From Metaphire vulgaris (taxonomy: Eukaryota > Annelida > Clitellata > Crassiclitellata > Megascolecidae): a stretch of DNA of 64,000 bases. The notes beneath the pieces are model-generated. The model was not told where the DNA came from. It saw only the letters and a list, made by a program, of their open reading frames with translations, and ran no database searches. A program made the position numbers and the translations under genes. Location of the stretch: positions 7,447,890 through 7,511,889 of the forward strand of contig CM030845.1 of the NCBI GenBank assembly GCA_018105865.1. The letters are read 5' to 3'. Positions within the stretch are counted from its first letter, which is position 1. The number at the start of each line of letters is the position of its first letter. Shown here piece after piece: positions 1 to 27,530 of the stretch.

Positions 1-13376
<13,376 letters not shown>

Positions 13377-14882
13377 TGACCTTGTAACTTCTTATTAATA
13401 CCTATAAGCTGATGGATCAAATGAGAAACAAACCAGTTTTGTGCAAGGAATTTAGCAAATGCCAGAATAGTATTCGTCTATTCGACACAAATTAATTCAA
13501 TATCATGGCTGTGAGGAATGGCAAGTGATGATCTGATAATCAAATGAGGTCATCACAAATTTCTAATGCAAGTAAATTTTTTCCGAAATTGGAAAAACAA
13601 CTTGCTTCACTGAAACCATTTTAGCCATGAAAAACAATCAACCTAGGGCCCTAGGCCTACATTTACTCTATCAAATAGGCCTAACTTCGGATCACTGATA
13701 AATTGTGAAAATATGTAAAAACAAAATATAACTACACTTCAGGTCCCTCTTTTATCATATTAGAATGAAAATAAAGCTGCAATTCTAAATTGAAATTAGT
13801 CATGTTTCCATCAGCAAGTTGGGCCTGAAAAGCACGACTAATTACAGTCAGCAGGCCTAATTCTCATTTGCTCTTCTTCAGTAATCGACTCAGCATGTCT
13901 ATAATTGATTTTATTTAGCACATCGGTTATGCTGGAGCATATACAATATCTAATTCACTCAGAAGTAGGAAGTAGGCCTACACACAGTTACTAAGGACGC
14001 AAACGTCAAGTTTTCAATAGCGTGTTACAAAAAAAACTCCTCCTAATTTCGGCTAAAAATAAGCTTCAGAACGACAATCTTTAAAATTATTTAATCCATA
14101 AATATATTTATTATTTTGATATAAACGAATTAAGTAAACAAAGATGCAAACAGAAGGTACTCGTCTCTCTTCGTACGTTAAACGATTTTGTTTCTGCTCG
14201 CAGCCGCTAATTAAGTAACGCAGTTAAATGGGAATTAATCCGGTAGAAGTGCTATTCAAAACCCGGATGTTTTCAGTAGGCTTGTAGTACTGTTGACTCG
14301 AAATTCGCACTGGCATTGGTATTCGACTATGAAAAATACTTCAGTATTGTAGATTGACAACAGCATTAGAAAGGAAGAGAGACGGAGTGAGATAGGGAGA
14401 AGGAGGGAGGGAGAGAAAGAAGACTTACCGGTATTACAGACAAAATAAGTAGGCCTACCGCCAGTGGCTATTCTAGCCACCTAGACATTGGGCAGTTTCC
14501 CCCCCAAAAAAATTGGGGGGGGGGAGACATTTGGGAGGTCATTCTCCTTGCCAAAATGTCAAAATTGGGGTGGGGAAAAAATTCAAACTTTGGGGGAATC
14601 CCCAGAGAAGGCCTAGAGCCCTAGAATAAACACTGCCTACCGCAGATGCGCCATTCGAACAATTCTTTACATAAGCACATATTATATAGCAGCACAAGAA
14701 TCTACAAATGCAAGTTGTTCGAGAAGAGGGTGGGGCCAATGAAGAACAATTTTAGTGCAAAAGTTGAGGACAAATGGAACCGTTTGGACGACACTTGAAA
14801 CACTAAATGGATAGGCACTACAAAGATTATCTAGGGAAACTGGTTTATTATATTTGGAGAGTAATTAGGCCTATACTGTATT

Positions 14883-15180
14883 CAGTGGCGTAGCGAGGGG
14901 GCAGAGGGGCGAAGCGCCCCAGGCGGCACTTGCTCTAGGGGCGGCACTTTCGAGAATTCTTAGATTTTTTGCTTGTCAGAGACTTTTTGGAGAGTTGGTA
15001 ACGTTTTTTTGCTTGTCGGAGACTTTTTTGGAGAGTTGATAACGTTTTTGCTTGTCGGAGACTTTATTGGAGGAGAGTTAAATAACGTTTTTTTGCTTGT
15101 CAGACTTTTCGGAGAATTGAAGGCGGCACTTTTTTTCTCGCCCCGGGCGGCACTTTGCCTCGCTAGTCGCTACGTCACTG
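14883..15180. mobile_element. hAT MITE with exact 8-bp target duplication
   Basis: Ends CAGTGGCGTAGCGAGG and CTCGCTAGTCGCTACGTCACTG-type inverted repeats, flanked by ACTGTATT on both sides (14875-14882, 15181-15188). The interior has four tandem units of about 40 bp, each with TTTTTGCTTGTCnGAGAC and GGAGAGTTnnTAACG. Confidence 0.92.
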
Positions 15181-15838
15181 ACTGTATTGGTTTCCACGCA
15201 AACTAATTTGGCTACCCAAAACTATTTGAAAATCACATTATTATCATTAAGGTTATTTCAGCTCGGCCGTGGCACAGGCTACTGTGGAGCCGTTCACAAA
15301 GTACGCCGAAGGTGTTACAGTTTGTGACAGGGTAGGGGTCAAGATCACATGTGACGTCACACTTCCCATTAAACACGCGGTGACATTTTACTTTCTCTTC
15401 AGATTTTAACAGAATATATATATATATAAATGGCGGCAAATATAGGCCAATGGGACCTATTGCCATTATGCTAGGTACGTAGAATTTTAAGGATTATACT
15501 TGATTTCATTTTCGTGGGGTCAAATAGGCCTATGATCCAGTAACTTGAACAATATTCGTATTCCAAAGCTTTTATTTTAAAAATCTGAAATGCTATAGGC
15601 CTATGCTATTCTGAACTCATGAAGCCTATAGGCCTATAGAAGGCGCCTTTGTGAACCTGCTGCTCATTTTCGTCGCTTTTGCAGTCGGTTATCAAATTAG
15701 ACATTTTCTTGAATGCCAGTCATTTTATTCTAAAAGCACAGGTGTGTGCATTAAAGTTTTTTTACTTTGAAACTGCAGTTAGGGTCTATTGCAACTGGCC
15801 CAAACCGATAGGCCAATAATTATTAAGTCTACTGTGTG

Positions 15839-16110
15839 CAGTGGCGGTTCCAGGATTTCTTGGTGGGAGGATGAAATGAATTCATAGGAAGTTGGTAGGG
15901 GGATGAAAAGAGAAAGGAAAAATTAATCAACTTTGCCGAAAAGACCGACAAAAGAGAATTTTCCCCTAATTTTACTACAATTTTACCAAAAATAGGTTGA
16001 CAATCAAAAAAAGAGAAAAAAGGCCATCCGTAGTTCGCAGTTTTTCCCCGTAGTTTTATTAAGGCTGTTACCCCAAAATAGGTTTGTTTCACAAGCGAAA
16101 AAGTCCAGAA
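15839..16110. mobile_element. hAT MITE fragment (one end recognised)
   Basis: Left end CAGTGGCGGTTCCAGGATTT equals that of the element at 36849. The interior has the reverse-orientation A-rich motif ending GGCCATCC. The right terminus is not recognisable. Confidence 0.5.
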
Positions 16111-16707
16111 GTCCGGTGGGGAATAATAATTTTAATTTAATTAGAATTTTAATAGGCCTAATTCTATTTTGCCGAGACGAGTAAAGTAAGTTTATTTAAC
16201 TGCTGAATTCTCGCTCAAAGATAACTTCTAGTACAGTACCTGATCGGTTTTTCCAATTTGAAGGCAACCATCGGCCTCCTAAAATTTGTGCACACCAGAA
16301 TTATCTAGCGCCAACTTCTGGACCACGGAGCTATTCAGAATTGGGAGGTTTTTCGTTCGTCTTGATCAGTGACTCGAGACTTTTGTTTTGATTCGTAATG
16401 CATTCTTTGGTACGTCAATATCATTATTATACAGAAATGTAGAATTCGTTTTACGAAACAAATCGAGCAAGTCTTACTGGAAAGAATAAGTCGATTGACA
16501 AAACTAACACAGCGATCTTTACAATAACCTGTTCAAACGGAGAGCAGAAAATGGAACGCGTAAAGAGCGCGAGGTAATGTTACGAAAAACAGGGCATTCT
16601 ATCCCCTACTTCAATTGATGAATTCGTTTTTGGGTATGCCAATTCATCCTCTGGATACAAAAAAATCTCCCGGGGACGGACTTGAAAAGTAGTGTGTATT
16701 CGTTAGA

Positions 16708-16914
16708 AAGAGTGTATGCATGTATGTATGTATGTATGTATGTATGCATGTATGTATGTACCATATGTATGTATGTACTGTATGTATGTATGTATGTATG
16801 TATGTACTGTATGTACTGTATGTATGTATGTATGTATGTCCAGGGTGGCGCAAAAAAACCGGGCTATATTAAATGCAAGCCTAAATGTGACTAGTCCGGT
16901 TTTTTGCGCCACCC

Positions 16915-16952
<38 letters not shown>
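16708..16952. repeat. (GTAT)n and (GT)n tracts around a palindromic mini-element
   Basis: (GTAT)n runs 16708-16838, (GT)n 16914-16952. Between them, about 16841-16914, CAGGGTGGCGCAAAAAAACC faces GGTTTTTTGCGCCACCCTTG as an inverted repeat with a roughly 30-bp loop. Confidence 0.8.
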
Positions 16953-16954
<2 letters not shown>

Positions 16955-17097
16955 AGAAAAGCGATCTGCGAGAAACGCGTGATCCGGAGCAGCGTGCCGT
17001 TCGCAAGAGAATGTTTTTCTTCTGTGAAAGTTCTTTTTCGCTCGTTGTAATATTGATTGTACAGTTATGGTTCTTCAGTTGTCGTCGTCGTGCAGTT

Positions 17098-17694
17098 CTA
17101 CTGCAGTCGGTGACCGTGGAGGTTTTCGTTCTGACTGTGTCTGTTGCGACTCTTCCTCGTCGAAAAGATCTTGTCGCATCCGGGAATCGTGCAGTAGTAC
17201 ATCTCTTTCGGGTGAACCTTCTCCAGGTGTTCCTTCAGCGCCAGATTGTCGTGAAACGAGCTGCAGCAGACGTGGCAGACGGCCGCTCCTTCGCCGCTGC
17301 ACGCACCTCCCTCCGACTGTCCTCCGATCTTCGTTTCGCTGTTACTGGAGTCGCCGTCAGACGCCGCCGCCGCCGACGACAACGACGACGGCGTTAAACC
17401 TTGTCCTCTGCGATGCTCGATGGCTGCGAGCTAAATTCGTCGAATTCTCGGCCATTTTCCGTCGACGCCGTCGCTTTTCTATCAGCAGCGGACTTGATTA
17501 TTGCCGCAGCGTTGAACTGAAGACTCGCATCTTCGAATCTTTTCGTGCCCTGGACCTGCAGTAGCGTCGTACCGCTGCCGAGACGAAGAGTCTTGTCCAT
17601 CTCATCGCCGCCGCCGCCGCCGCCGCCGCCTCCGTAGCTGCACAGATTCGACAATTTGATCAGCCAAGAATCAGCAACGTCGTCGTCGTTGTCG

Positions 17695-17729
<35 letters not shown>

Positions 17730-18211
17730 GTTGTCGTCGTTGTCGTTCAGTGGACGACGACTGTCTTCGATCCTGTCGTTGTTGTTGTTGCTGCTGCTGC
17801 TGCTGTCTTCGATAAACAATTCCAGGTTCCTCGCGTCACGTCCGTGCTTCGACGCCTCGTCGTCGCTCCATCCGCCGCGGCGGGGGGTCTGCAGGACTCT
17901 TCTTCCGGTCCTCGGTCCCGGCAACGAGCAGCCGCCGCCGCCGCCGACGTCGTAGTCTTCTCCGCCCGTCGACAACATCTCGACGACCCTCTCGAGGCCG
18001 CCGCCGCCGCCGCCTCCGTTTGTGGACGTCGTCGAGAGCAGTTTCCGATGCAGCAGAACGTTGGCGCTGTGACGGTCTCGGCTTCGCTTAGACGGAAACG
18101 AGGCGTTGCACCCGACGATCGTACAGGTGTGCGTCTCGTGATGGTCGAACTGGAAATCGTTGAACGGGGTGGTTCTGTTCAGGAATCTGTCGCCGGCGAT
18201 GCGGTGGGGAG

Positions 18212-18270
<59 letters not shown>

Positions 18271-19258
18271 AGCCCTGCCGCGCGCGCATGGAACGGAACG
18301 GGAAAATGATCGGGCGCCACGTTCGGACTGTTTTCGATGGACACTACGGTGGAAGAAACGATCGTTTCCTGGTCGATCAGATTGGCTACGACTGCTCGGT
18401 CGTGGTGCTCGCTCTGATCGGTCCTGCGATCAACTTCCTTGTCCGCGATCAGTGCCTTGCGATCGCACTCCGAACAGCGAGACGACGCCGCACTGTCGAA
18501 GGAGACGTCGTCGTCGTCGTCATCTTCATCTTCATCGTCGAAATCTACCACGGATGACGACGACGTTGTCTGAATATTGTGATTCTTCGAGCATGACGTC
18601 ATTTCTACGTCATCGTGGACCGTTACTCGCTGTTCCGCGTGTGTGATAATCGATCTGTGCTCTGTCCCGGTCTTGTCGAGAAACGCCACCGCCGTAATCG
18701 GTGCAGTTTTGCCCTTCTTCTCGGCCGTCCGAATTGGCACGGAGCGGGACGTCTCGTGCGTAAGACTGTAGCCGAAACTATTGCAACGGTTGTCATTACG
18801 GACAAGAGTCGCGTTCGCGTCGAACATCGCCGAGAGCGCAAGAAACGCGTTGTTTCGCTGGAAATGCGTTTCCTTTAATTCCTCCTCCTCCTCGTCGCGG
18901 TCGCTGTCCGACCGGAGGAAACCGTCGCTGCAGGAGCTGCCGTCGCGTACCTGAGGATGTCTCATCGGTAGGACGCTCTTGCGTTTGCTGACGATCTTCC
19001 GGTGCGTCGATATGAGCACCTCCTCGGAACAACTCGCAAAGCTCGCGTTCCGACTGCTGCTGCTGTAGTTGTTATTGCAGACGAGCAGCGTAAACGCCGA
19101 CTCTGCCGCCGCTTGGCAGGCGTCGCCGATGGCACACGACCGATTCTTCCTCAAGAGAGACTCGATTCTCGTGGGACTTCCGGCGGTGCTCTCGAACAGT
19201 GCACTGCTGTTACTAGTACTGCTGCTGCCTCTGCTGCTGCTGCTGCTACTACTGCTGG

Positions 19259-19326
<68 letters not shown>

Positions 19327-20398
19327 TGAGAGACTGGAATCTGATTTGGATATCAGCGAACCGTGCTGCTGCTCTTGTCCTTCTCCGCTGTTGACGCTGC
19401 AGTTCAGCAGAACTCTCGCCTGCACGCCGAACGGCAGACCGGAAATCGTTTTCGGCGACCTCCTCCCGGCACCGGCTACGATGACGTCATCGGCGTACGA
19501 TGACGTCATTCGTCCGCCGACCGTCGTCGTCATCGCCGCCGCCGCCGCTGCCGCCGCCGTCTGATGACATTCGGCGACGAAGCCGGCTCCGCCTCCTCCT
19601 CCTCCTCCTCCGCCTCCTCCTCCGCCTCCTCCGCCTCCACCGCTCTTTCGTCGCTGGTCGATGTGGAGTTTCGTGTTCGGATTGGCGCTGTGTCGGTTCC
19701 TGCTTCGACGCGAACTGAACATCATGTTGCACCCGTCTATGGTGCACCTGTGCATCTCTTTCAGATGGACGGCGCTGTAGTGGATCTTCAGCGCACCTTT
19801 GTCGCAGAACGTCTTGTTGCACGCCGAACACAGGACGCGCTTCTTGCCGTTCGGCGAGATCAGAGTCCCGCCGTACCCGGGCGTCGACTGCCACGGTCGT
19901 CGCAGGATGCACCCGGCCGCCTTCTTCAGCTGTCTCGCCCGGTGATGGTGGTGGTGACCGTAAACGGACGAGGAGGATTTGACGTCGTCCATTCGGATGC
20001 CGTACGGTCGGTCGTCGTCGCCGGCGGTGGCGGGACCTCTGACGTTCGAACGAGTCAGTGCAGTAGGAGTTGTGATCGTCTGATAGAAGCGCTTGGCTTT
20101 CGGATCCTTGCACTGGTCTTGATGCCGCTTGTTGTTGTTGTTGTTGTTGTTGTTGGTCGACGGAACTTTCTCCTGTGACGTCATTGACGAGTCGTCGACG
20201 TTCGACGCCGTCGTCGTCGACGACGGCGGCGGCGGCGGCAACCTGTTCGCTTCCTGCAGTAGCAGTTGTCCTCCGTTTTCCTCGTGTAGACTCAGCATCG
20301 TCAGGCTGGCGAGACTCTTTGAAAGCGGTCCAGACGATCTTTCGCCGCCATGCTGCTGGTGCTGCTGCTGCGCCTTCGAGGTCTTCTTTCCTACCGCA

Positions 20399-20432
<34 letters not shown>

Positions 20433-20979
20433 AGGGCAGACTACAGATGCCGTACCTCCGGACATTTCTGAACGGATCTTGAGCTCCTGCGTCGCCACCG
20501 TCGTACTTACCGAAGAGCCTCGCGTGCAGTCGCTGGGAAGCGGTTGCGCCGACGGGGACCAACGACGACGACGACGACGACGCCGTCTCTTTGACCGGCT
20601 CGACCGCGGCGGACGACGGCATCAGTTGACCAAGCAGGTAAGACGGCGGACGGTAGGCTCTGTTCCCGTCGGAATGCAGCGAACCCAGCGCCGGGGGGCT
20701 ATTATAGCAGAAGGTGTCTTGTTGAGACAGATGAGCAGTAGGGACGGAATCCAGTCGGCCCGGAATCCCCTGGAATCCCGCCGTCGACTGCTGTCTCTGC
20801 GGAAACGTCACGAACGACTGAGACACGATTCCGGATTCGATCCTGTCCTGCGCCTGCTGCAGGATGATGTCCTGCGCTATCGACTTCGTCTCTCCGAATC
20901 TCAGAAACTGGTAGATAATCAGGCGCTCCTCGTTGTAAGTAATCGTCGCCCATTTATCGAGTACTCGTCCTGACGATTC
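17098..20979 (-). CDS. BNC: Basonuclin large terminal exon (zinc fingers), two frame breaks
   Basis: Acceptor TTTCTGCACAG|GAATCG at 20980. Frame A runs 20979-19249 (N-terminal block, finger pair 1), frame B from about 19257 to 17394 (finger 4 of the vertebrate order), frame C from about 17397 to 17098 (last pair, stop TAG). The A to B switch lies at an AAAA run abutting 20 CAA units: a one-base change there turns poly-Gln into poly-Asn running into [10 protein letters not shown]. The B to C switch lies at ACAAGGTTTAACGCC. Antisense frames here are shadows of GC-rich codons. Confidence 0.88.
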
Positions 20980-23900
20980 CTGTGCAGAAAATCGTCAAAA
21001 ACTCAATACAGTAGAACTTTTGCTATAAAGTACTTACTTAGCAGGTCTGTAAAATTTAGTACGTAATATCAGAGGTACGTTTTATCCAATACCATCCAAT
21101 ACGGTAGCGCATCGCACGGGACAGTACAGTGCGGTACTTTATAACCGAGGATACACTATATATATAACCGAGTCCGTTATTACGAAGAAGAAGAATCATT
21201 TATTTCTCAATGACATCAAAATAATACGAACACAATGAATTCAATGACATCAAAAGGTAATACTAACTTAACTAATAACTAATAACTAATCACGAAGTTC
21301 TACAGTGTCTGGCCGTCACCTCGACAAGTTGGAGTCTCCTAAAATGTTACGAATTTCAATATTTATAGAAATTAAAATTATTTCGGCGAATGCTCAAATT
21401 TAATCGACAAGAAATCTGTATAATCGCGTGTAACAAGTCTTTCCACTCTTCTGGTTGGAACAGTCAGCAGCACGGTTGTAAGGTTTTGCGATCTATCTGG
21501 ATCAAAGTCTTCAAAATGTAATAAGTGACTTATATAGCGCCTATTATACTTCTACTCAGAGGCGTGTAACGTCAATGGCGATGACGCGCGACGATGACGT
21601 CATCGCCAGAGGTATCAAAAAATGCCTGATCTGATATTGGGAAGACGGTTAGAAACTTAGAATCTTTGGCAGCGTGCCTGCAAATGTCCTTGACTATAGA
21701 TTTCAAACTGTAATTATTATACACCATGGAGAACTGGAAAGCTCTCGGACCTCTTAAGACCAGGTCCCTCGGTAGACTCACTGCCCTTTTGGATGTTGAC
21801 TATTGCCTGGCTGATCATATACCTTCCCCATAGCTATTTTAAGAAAGGCTGAGCGCCTAAGAATAAGCAGCTATGCTGTTCTGCTGCTCAAAGGCGCTAT
21901 AGAAATCCACGAGATTTTACTTACTTGCTTATTTACTGTCATCTCCGGCGAAGAGGACGAATCCTCTGCCCTATACAGAAATTTATTGGAGCATTTGTTC
22001 AAGTAAGGTGCTGCTTGATTTTCTTGCATAAACTGATTTCGGTGTGCTCTGTCCAGGGCATAGCCAAGGAGGATTGGGGTTAAACCCCCCTTGGCTGCCA
22101 ACGAAAACATTTTAAAATGTATTTCCTTATTTCCGTACATTTGTTATTTTAGGACGCGGTTTTGGGGGTCAAAACCCTTCTTGGCTGCTGACCCATGTAA
22201 ACCGACCCATGTAAAGATGTAAGGTGATTACCCTTTTCTTGCTTGTCAGTACATCTGCAAAGGAAAAAGTACAAGAGGAAAGATGAGTATGACCTTTTTT
22301 TGCTTGTCAAGATTTTTATGATCATAACCACCCATCCACCCATAGGGAAATTCTGGCTACGCCACTGGGTCTGTCTTTTTGATTACACTGATTGGTGAAT
22401 GATTATTTTCAAAAGTCTTGCGACGAATTTGATCGCTGCACTGATTTACTGTTCATGACGAGCGTCATAAAAGAACAGCGGCGTCATCTGGCAATGAATT
22501 TGTTTGTCTGTTTATCCTCTTATGTACCTTTAATGTTATTTTATTGAACTCGGACCGCTCCAGAGGTCGCCGGTGAATAACACTAGCGCTCAAAAACAGG
22601 AAGTCGACGACGACGACGACGACCACAATGGCAAATGAAGCGGTCGCTTAACGCCTTGGATCGCTGTGGGTCAAGAGACTACTACTACTACTACGACGAT
22701 GATGATGATGATGACGACGACGATGACGACTCCGACTGCGCAGTCAATGGAGCATCAACGGGAACGCCGCCGTCTCCTCAAACGGATTATCGCTGGCTGT
22801 GGAAGACTACACCCGACTGGAATTGCAGATCATATTCGTAATGGCACTTCCAGTCGATTCTTTATGGACCGGGGGTTGCGGGGCGCGGGGCGGGGCGGGG
22901 CGGGGCGGGGCGGGGGAAGTATCGGGATGCCGTAGTATAGTGCTTAACCGAAATTTCCTCGAATGCGAGACGAGGGACGAGAGAGACAACGACGACGACG
23001 ATGACCAAGACGATGCTACTACGAAGATATTCGGACTTCGTCGTCGTCGTCGTCGTCGTCTTAATGGTCTCGTGAGGATTTGGCGTCGTAAAAACAAAAC
23101 CTCAATTGATGCGTATAACGAGTGGGTCGGTGACGACGACGCTGCTGCCGCCGCCGCTGCTGCTGCTGCTGCGGATGCGCGATTGAGCAGACCGTTGCGA
23201 CACCGACCAACGTCTACCCCGGGTGTCTGCGTGGAAAGGGGGGAGGGACTTGTACCGTCGCCTTAGGAGTAACAATAAGAAATTGCAAATTGACGCTGCA
23301 TGCCGACCATCATCATCATCGTCGTCATCTTCGTCATCCGCGTTCTTTTGCTTCTCCGCCGCCCCCTCCCCTCCCCTCTCCTCCCGCCGACTGTCAACCT
23401 CTTCGACCGCATCGCGGACCGCACATCCCGCCGAGCGTCGATCGTGCGGCCGGCCGGCCGGGCGGGCGGGCGATTGAACGCTCGCCGGGGAGCGAGACCG
23501 GGGCTTGTAATGGAATTATCGCCAGCTTAGCGGTCGCTAGCGAATGCCGGTCAGGTCCGCCGGACGACCGCGCCCATCTGTAACCGCCGACAATCTGTCA
23601 GTTCCTCTCCGACGTCCGTTCGTCCCGGCCGACGGCGGCGGCGGCGACGGCGGCGGCGGCGGCCGCGCTGTGCGCTGAACTTTGTTGTCGCGACGATTAG
23701 CCGCGGAAGTGATGTTCGCGCAGGACCGGACGGAGGGACGGACGGCGCGGGGCGAGAGAGGCGGTCGTCGGTCGGTCGGTCGGGCGCACGCACGGGGGCC
23801 CGCCCGCCCGCCCGTCAGAGCGTCGACGCGACGGGGACGAGGCGCAGAGAGAGAGAGAGAGAGAGGGTGACAGATTATCTCTTCATCAGATCATCGGTCC

Positions 23901-26900
23901 GTCGTGCGACGCCGTCTTCGTGACTTCGGCTAGATCGATGACGGTTCTTTTGGCAAACAGAGCGCAGAAGATCACCACCCGGACTGGAGTCCACTGAATA
24001 TAGACACTGTTCGGCGCTGCACCGTCTCCTTCCTTCCTCCCTTCCTCCCTTTTTTCTTCTTCCTCCCTCCCACTGCTTTCTCCAACCTGCCAATCGATCT
24101 TTAGGTCGCGTCATCCGAATGTCGAAGTGTATTTGCAAGTGGCGTGACTTGGATTAATTGTCGATTTAATTGGTGTCTTTAGAAGAATGACAGACTAGTC
24201 AGAAATTGTTTCGCATACTGACTGACTGTGACGTGTGACTGTATGGGCATACATTGTCAAGTACAGTAGACTGAACGTCAGAGGCGGACTCTTCAAAAAA
24301 GACAATTATGGAGTATTTTTGCTCTCAACGTGGACTTGTCATCGACCAACGGGGTGGGGATTAACCCTTTAACCCCCGGACAAATCTAGCATTAGCGACC
24401 AACAGAGGAGTAGAACGTAAAAATTCTTGGAAATGTGATGTTAAAGAAACTTTTCATTGTCTATGCCAAGGAAGGGTCCATGCCTAGCTCTCAGTGAAAC
24501 ATGCAAATGTGAGCCATGGAACGAAAATGCAAAGAAAACCTAAAATGTTGGCACAATCCACAAAATGCGAAGCTCTTTTTTCTATTATAAATCATACTTT
24601 CCAAACCATTGCGCCGCCTTAAGCTATGATTGTCTGCTTAATTAAGCAGTATGTTGTGTTGAAGGAAAGAATGGCAGCATGGCTTATACTGAAGAAATGA
24701 TATGATGTTGTGTCCACAGCATTTTAAAACCTTTTAAAAACCGAGCTCACCGTGAAAGCCTCAGATCGACAATATTGAATTCAAAGTTTTTCTCAAAAGT
24801 GAAGAATTCATTTCTCTCTTCATTTGGAAAATAATGGGACTGTTTAAAAATCGAGAAGTTACGTCATTTGCGAATGTGGACTTAGAACGTCTTGAAATAT
24901 TTTAATTGACTACTGCGTGTGGAACAACGTTTTGTCATTGCTTGCATAGAGTCACTCAGATTAACGGCGTCTCTGAAAGTTTCCCATTTTGCGCAAATGC
25001 TTTCCAATCTCTGTTTAAGGCGACTGTTTCAGATGAATTCGCAATTCTCTTAGGCTGTCTATTTGAATCTGCAGTATGCTTGATGCTCGTGGACCGTATA
25101 AATGCTCTCAGTCGTCCAAGCATGCTTCTATTTACATTTCAGAAGCATTTAGAGGACATTAGTTATCTTAGACTGCATGAAAGTAATCTCCTTATACAGA
25201 TTAAAAATTATACCAAACTAAACACTGTTTAAAAAGAAACTTAAAAAAATAATTATACGGGAATAGAAACACTCAAACTTTATTTTAATCTATCCTTTGT
25301 TACAAACATTTATAGGTTATGTTTGTCAATTTGACTAAAATTTCTATTATGAAAATAATTTCTTACTTTATATCTGCTAACATTATACAAAACTTTATGT
25401 ACTGGTTACTCTCATGCGGGATCTATGAGCCATTCAGTAACCAGTTCCTATTTCAATTTTCTCAACTTTCCTGTGAGTAGATACTATGCTTATTATTATA
25501 TAAGTTTATAGGCTTAACCTATAATTAATTGTTTATTCTGTTTATCTCTCTTGTGGAAATAATGGAGAAGAAATAAAGATGTCATGTCAAATAGACATTT
25601 CAATATTCTTATGTTTGCTGTGGTGACCAGTCCCTCTTACAACGCATCGTCTACCAAGTGGCATAGCAAGGGTTTTGGGGGTCCTTGTGCAGAAATTCAG
25701 TGGTGGGACCTGAAATTCCCATTCGATTCCAAACGAAAAATCTGGCCCTTCTACGATATTTACATATTTTGCAGTTTCGCGCCCCTATTACAGTATATAA
25801 TAATTAATATTATCAAATATTAAACGATAGAGTCATTTGAGAGTTTACGCTGTCGTGAAATGAAGTTCTACTTTTAGGTTTTGTCAATTTAAAAAAATGC
25901 ATTCTGAATGTTTTACTTAATGTTTTATTATACTGTTTTAAAGTAGGAATACTGTCTTGGCTGTCAGGGGTCCTCTGATCACCAGGGACAGATATATTTT
26001 TACACCCCTGCCCCCACAATCTGAGACCGACACACACCCCACAATCAGAGAACCGGTTGACCTTTTTGCTTGTCAGACTTTTTCTGCAGGGGTTCCCAGA
26101 ATATACCAACACCCCCAAATTGATAATCCTAGAAATAGCCCTTCCCGTGAGCCTCTGTGTGCACCGCAGTCTGTACAACGCCGCCGACTCTAACAGAGTT
26201 TCGTTTTCAGATATTCTGTCGATAAGCTCTGCGGCCGAATTGCGCTGTCTCGACTCTCGAGTCTTCGCGTTAATTTCGCCGCCTTTGTTATTTCGCGTTC
26301 AATGGAAGAAGAGTTCTCGACATCGTTAATACAGTCGCCCGAAGACATAAGCCGACCTAAATCGCTGTTGATAATGGACAGAAAAGCGTCTGCTTCATTT
26401 GCGACGACGACGACGACGACGATGACGACTACGACGATGATGACGACGACGACGAACAAGATGGGAGCCGAACTAAAAGTCGGCGCCGAGCGAGCGATGC
26501 GTCTGTTCTCTGCCCGATTCGTAACAGTGAATCATTTTTGGTCTTCGTTTTCTTCGAGACGACCACCGTGCCACCCAGTTGCCCACCGAATCGTGCCCTG
26601 CGGACTACTCGTCTTTTCCGTACCCCCACCGCCGACCTTACAAGACGACATTTCTACCCACGCCTTCCTATCTCCTTCCCTCCCTCCCTCCCCTCTCTTC
26701 TCTCTCTCTCTCCATTATTAGAACTCTGTCATTCTTAGATCCTGCGAAGGAGAACGCCATCGATCTGTCTTCTATCTCTGTTCCGGAATTTCGTCTTCCG
26801 CCGTCCGCCGAAGACTAATGGCCTTTGGTGAACAATGTATCCATCCCGGCGTCTCGCTCTCCTCCCGCCTCGCCCAAATGGCGTCATTAGGAAGACCCGC

Positions 26901-27482
26901 AAATTGCCGTATTACCGATATTTGTCATTCGCGTGACCCAATCTCCACCGGACGACGGACCGGACGTCACAGCGCATCGTCCGCTCCCTTATATTACGCC
27001 GACGCCCTGGGGGAGCGTCGCGTTCTGTCCGTGTCTGCAAGGGGCCGCGGAATCGTCCGTTTGACGCACGCGTGCGTGTGCGTGTGTGTGTGTGTGTCTT
27101 ACGACGGCGGCGACGGAGGACCAAGGCTGTGTCCGTCATCAAGGCGGTCAATGATCGCCAACCGCAGTTGGCGGGGGCCATGCAGGGACGGGGGGGAGGG
27201 TGGGGTGTTTGACCACAATCCACACGTACTCTTTTTCGAGCGTATACTTTTTGTCCGCGTCTCTATTTTCGAGTTCGTCTGATGCTTGAACGACGTATTA
27301 ACCCCTTAACCGTGTATTTAACTGTAACTGAATGTAAAATGGACGGATATATCCGGGATCCCCAGTTAAGGGGTTAAGCAGACACACATCGAATGTTCCG
27401 GGGTGAAATTGCCAGCTTCAGTAACGGTTAAGCCACCAGACAGTTGCAAGAAATTTCATGTCAGTGTCATCACACAGGAGGA

Positions 27483-27530
<48 letters not shown>

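Larger units (their letters stand above)
13377..17097. other. Intergenic region between KIF17 and basonuclin
   Basis: Holds the MITEs listed at 14883 and 15839, tetranucleotide and GT microsatellites at 16708-16952, and many TAGGCCTA palindromes. The part next to KIF17 should hold its promoter, but I see no clear X-box or TATA element. No supported coding frame. Confidence 0.6.

Noticed and set aside
17011..20973. Several plus-strand ORFs of 70-207 codons
   Set aside because: Antisense shadows of the basonuclin exon; low complexity and without conserved residues.
26302..26721. Plus-strand [23 protein letters not shown] followed by poly-Thr/Met
   Set aside because: The first 35 residues look protein-like, but the frame runs straight into GAC/ACG repeats and pyrimidine tracts; no splice sites or homology to support it.
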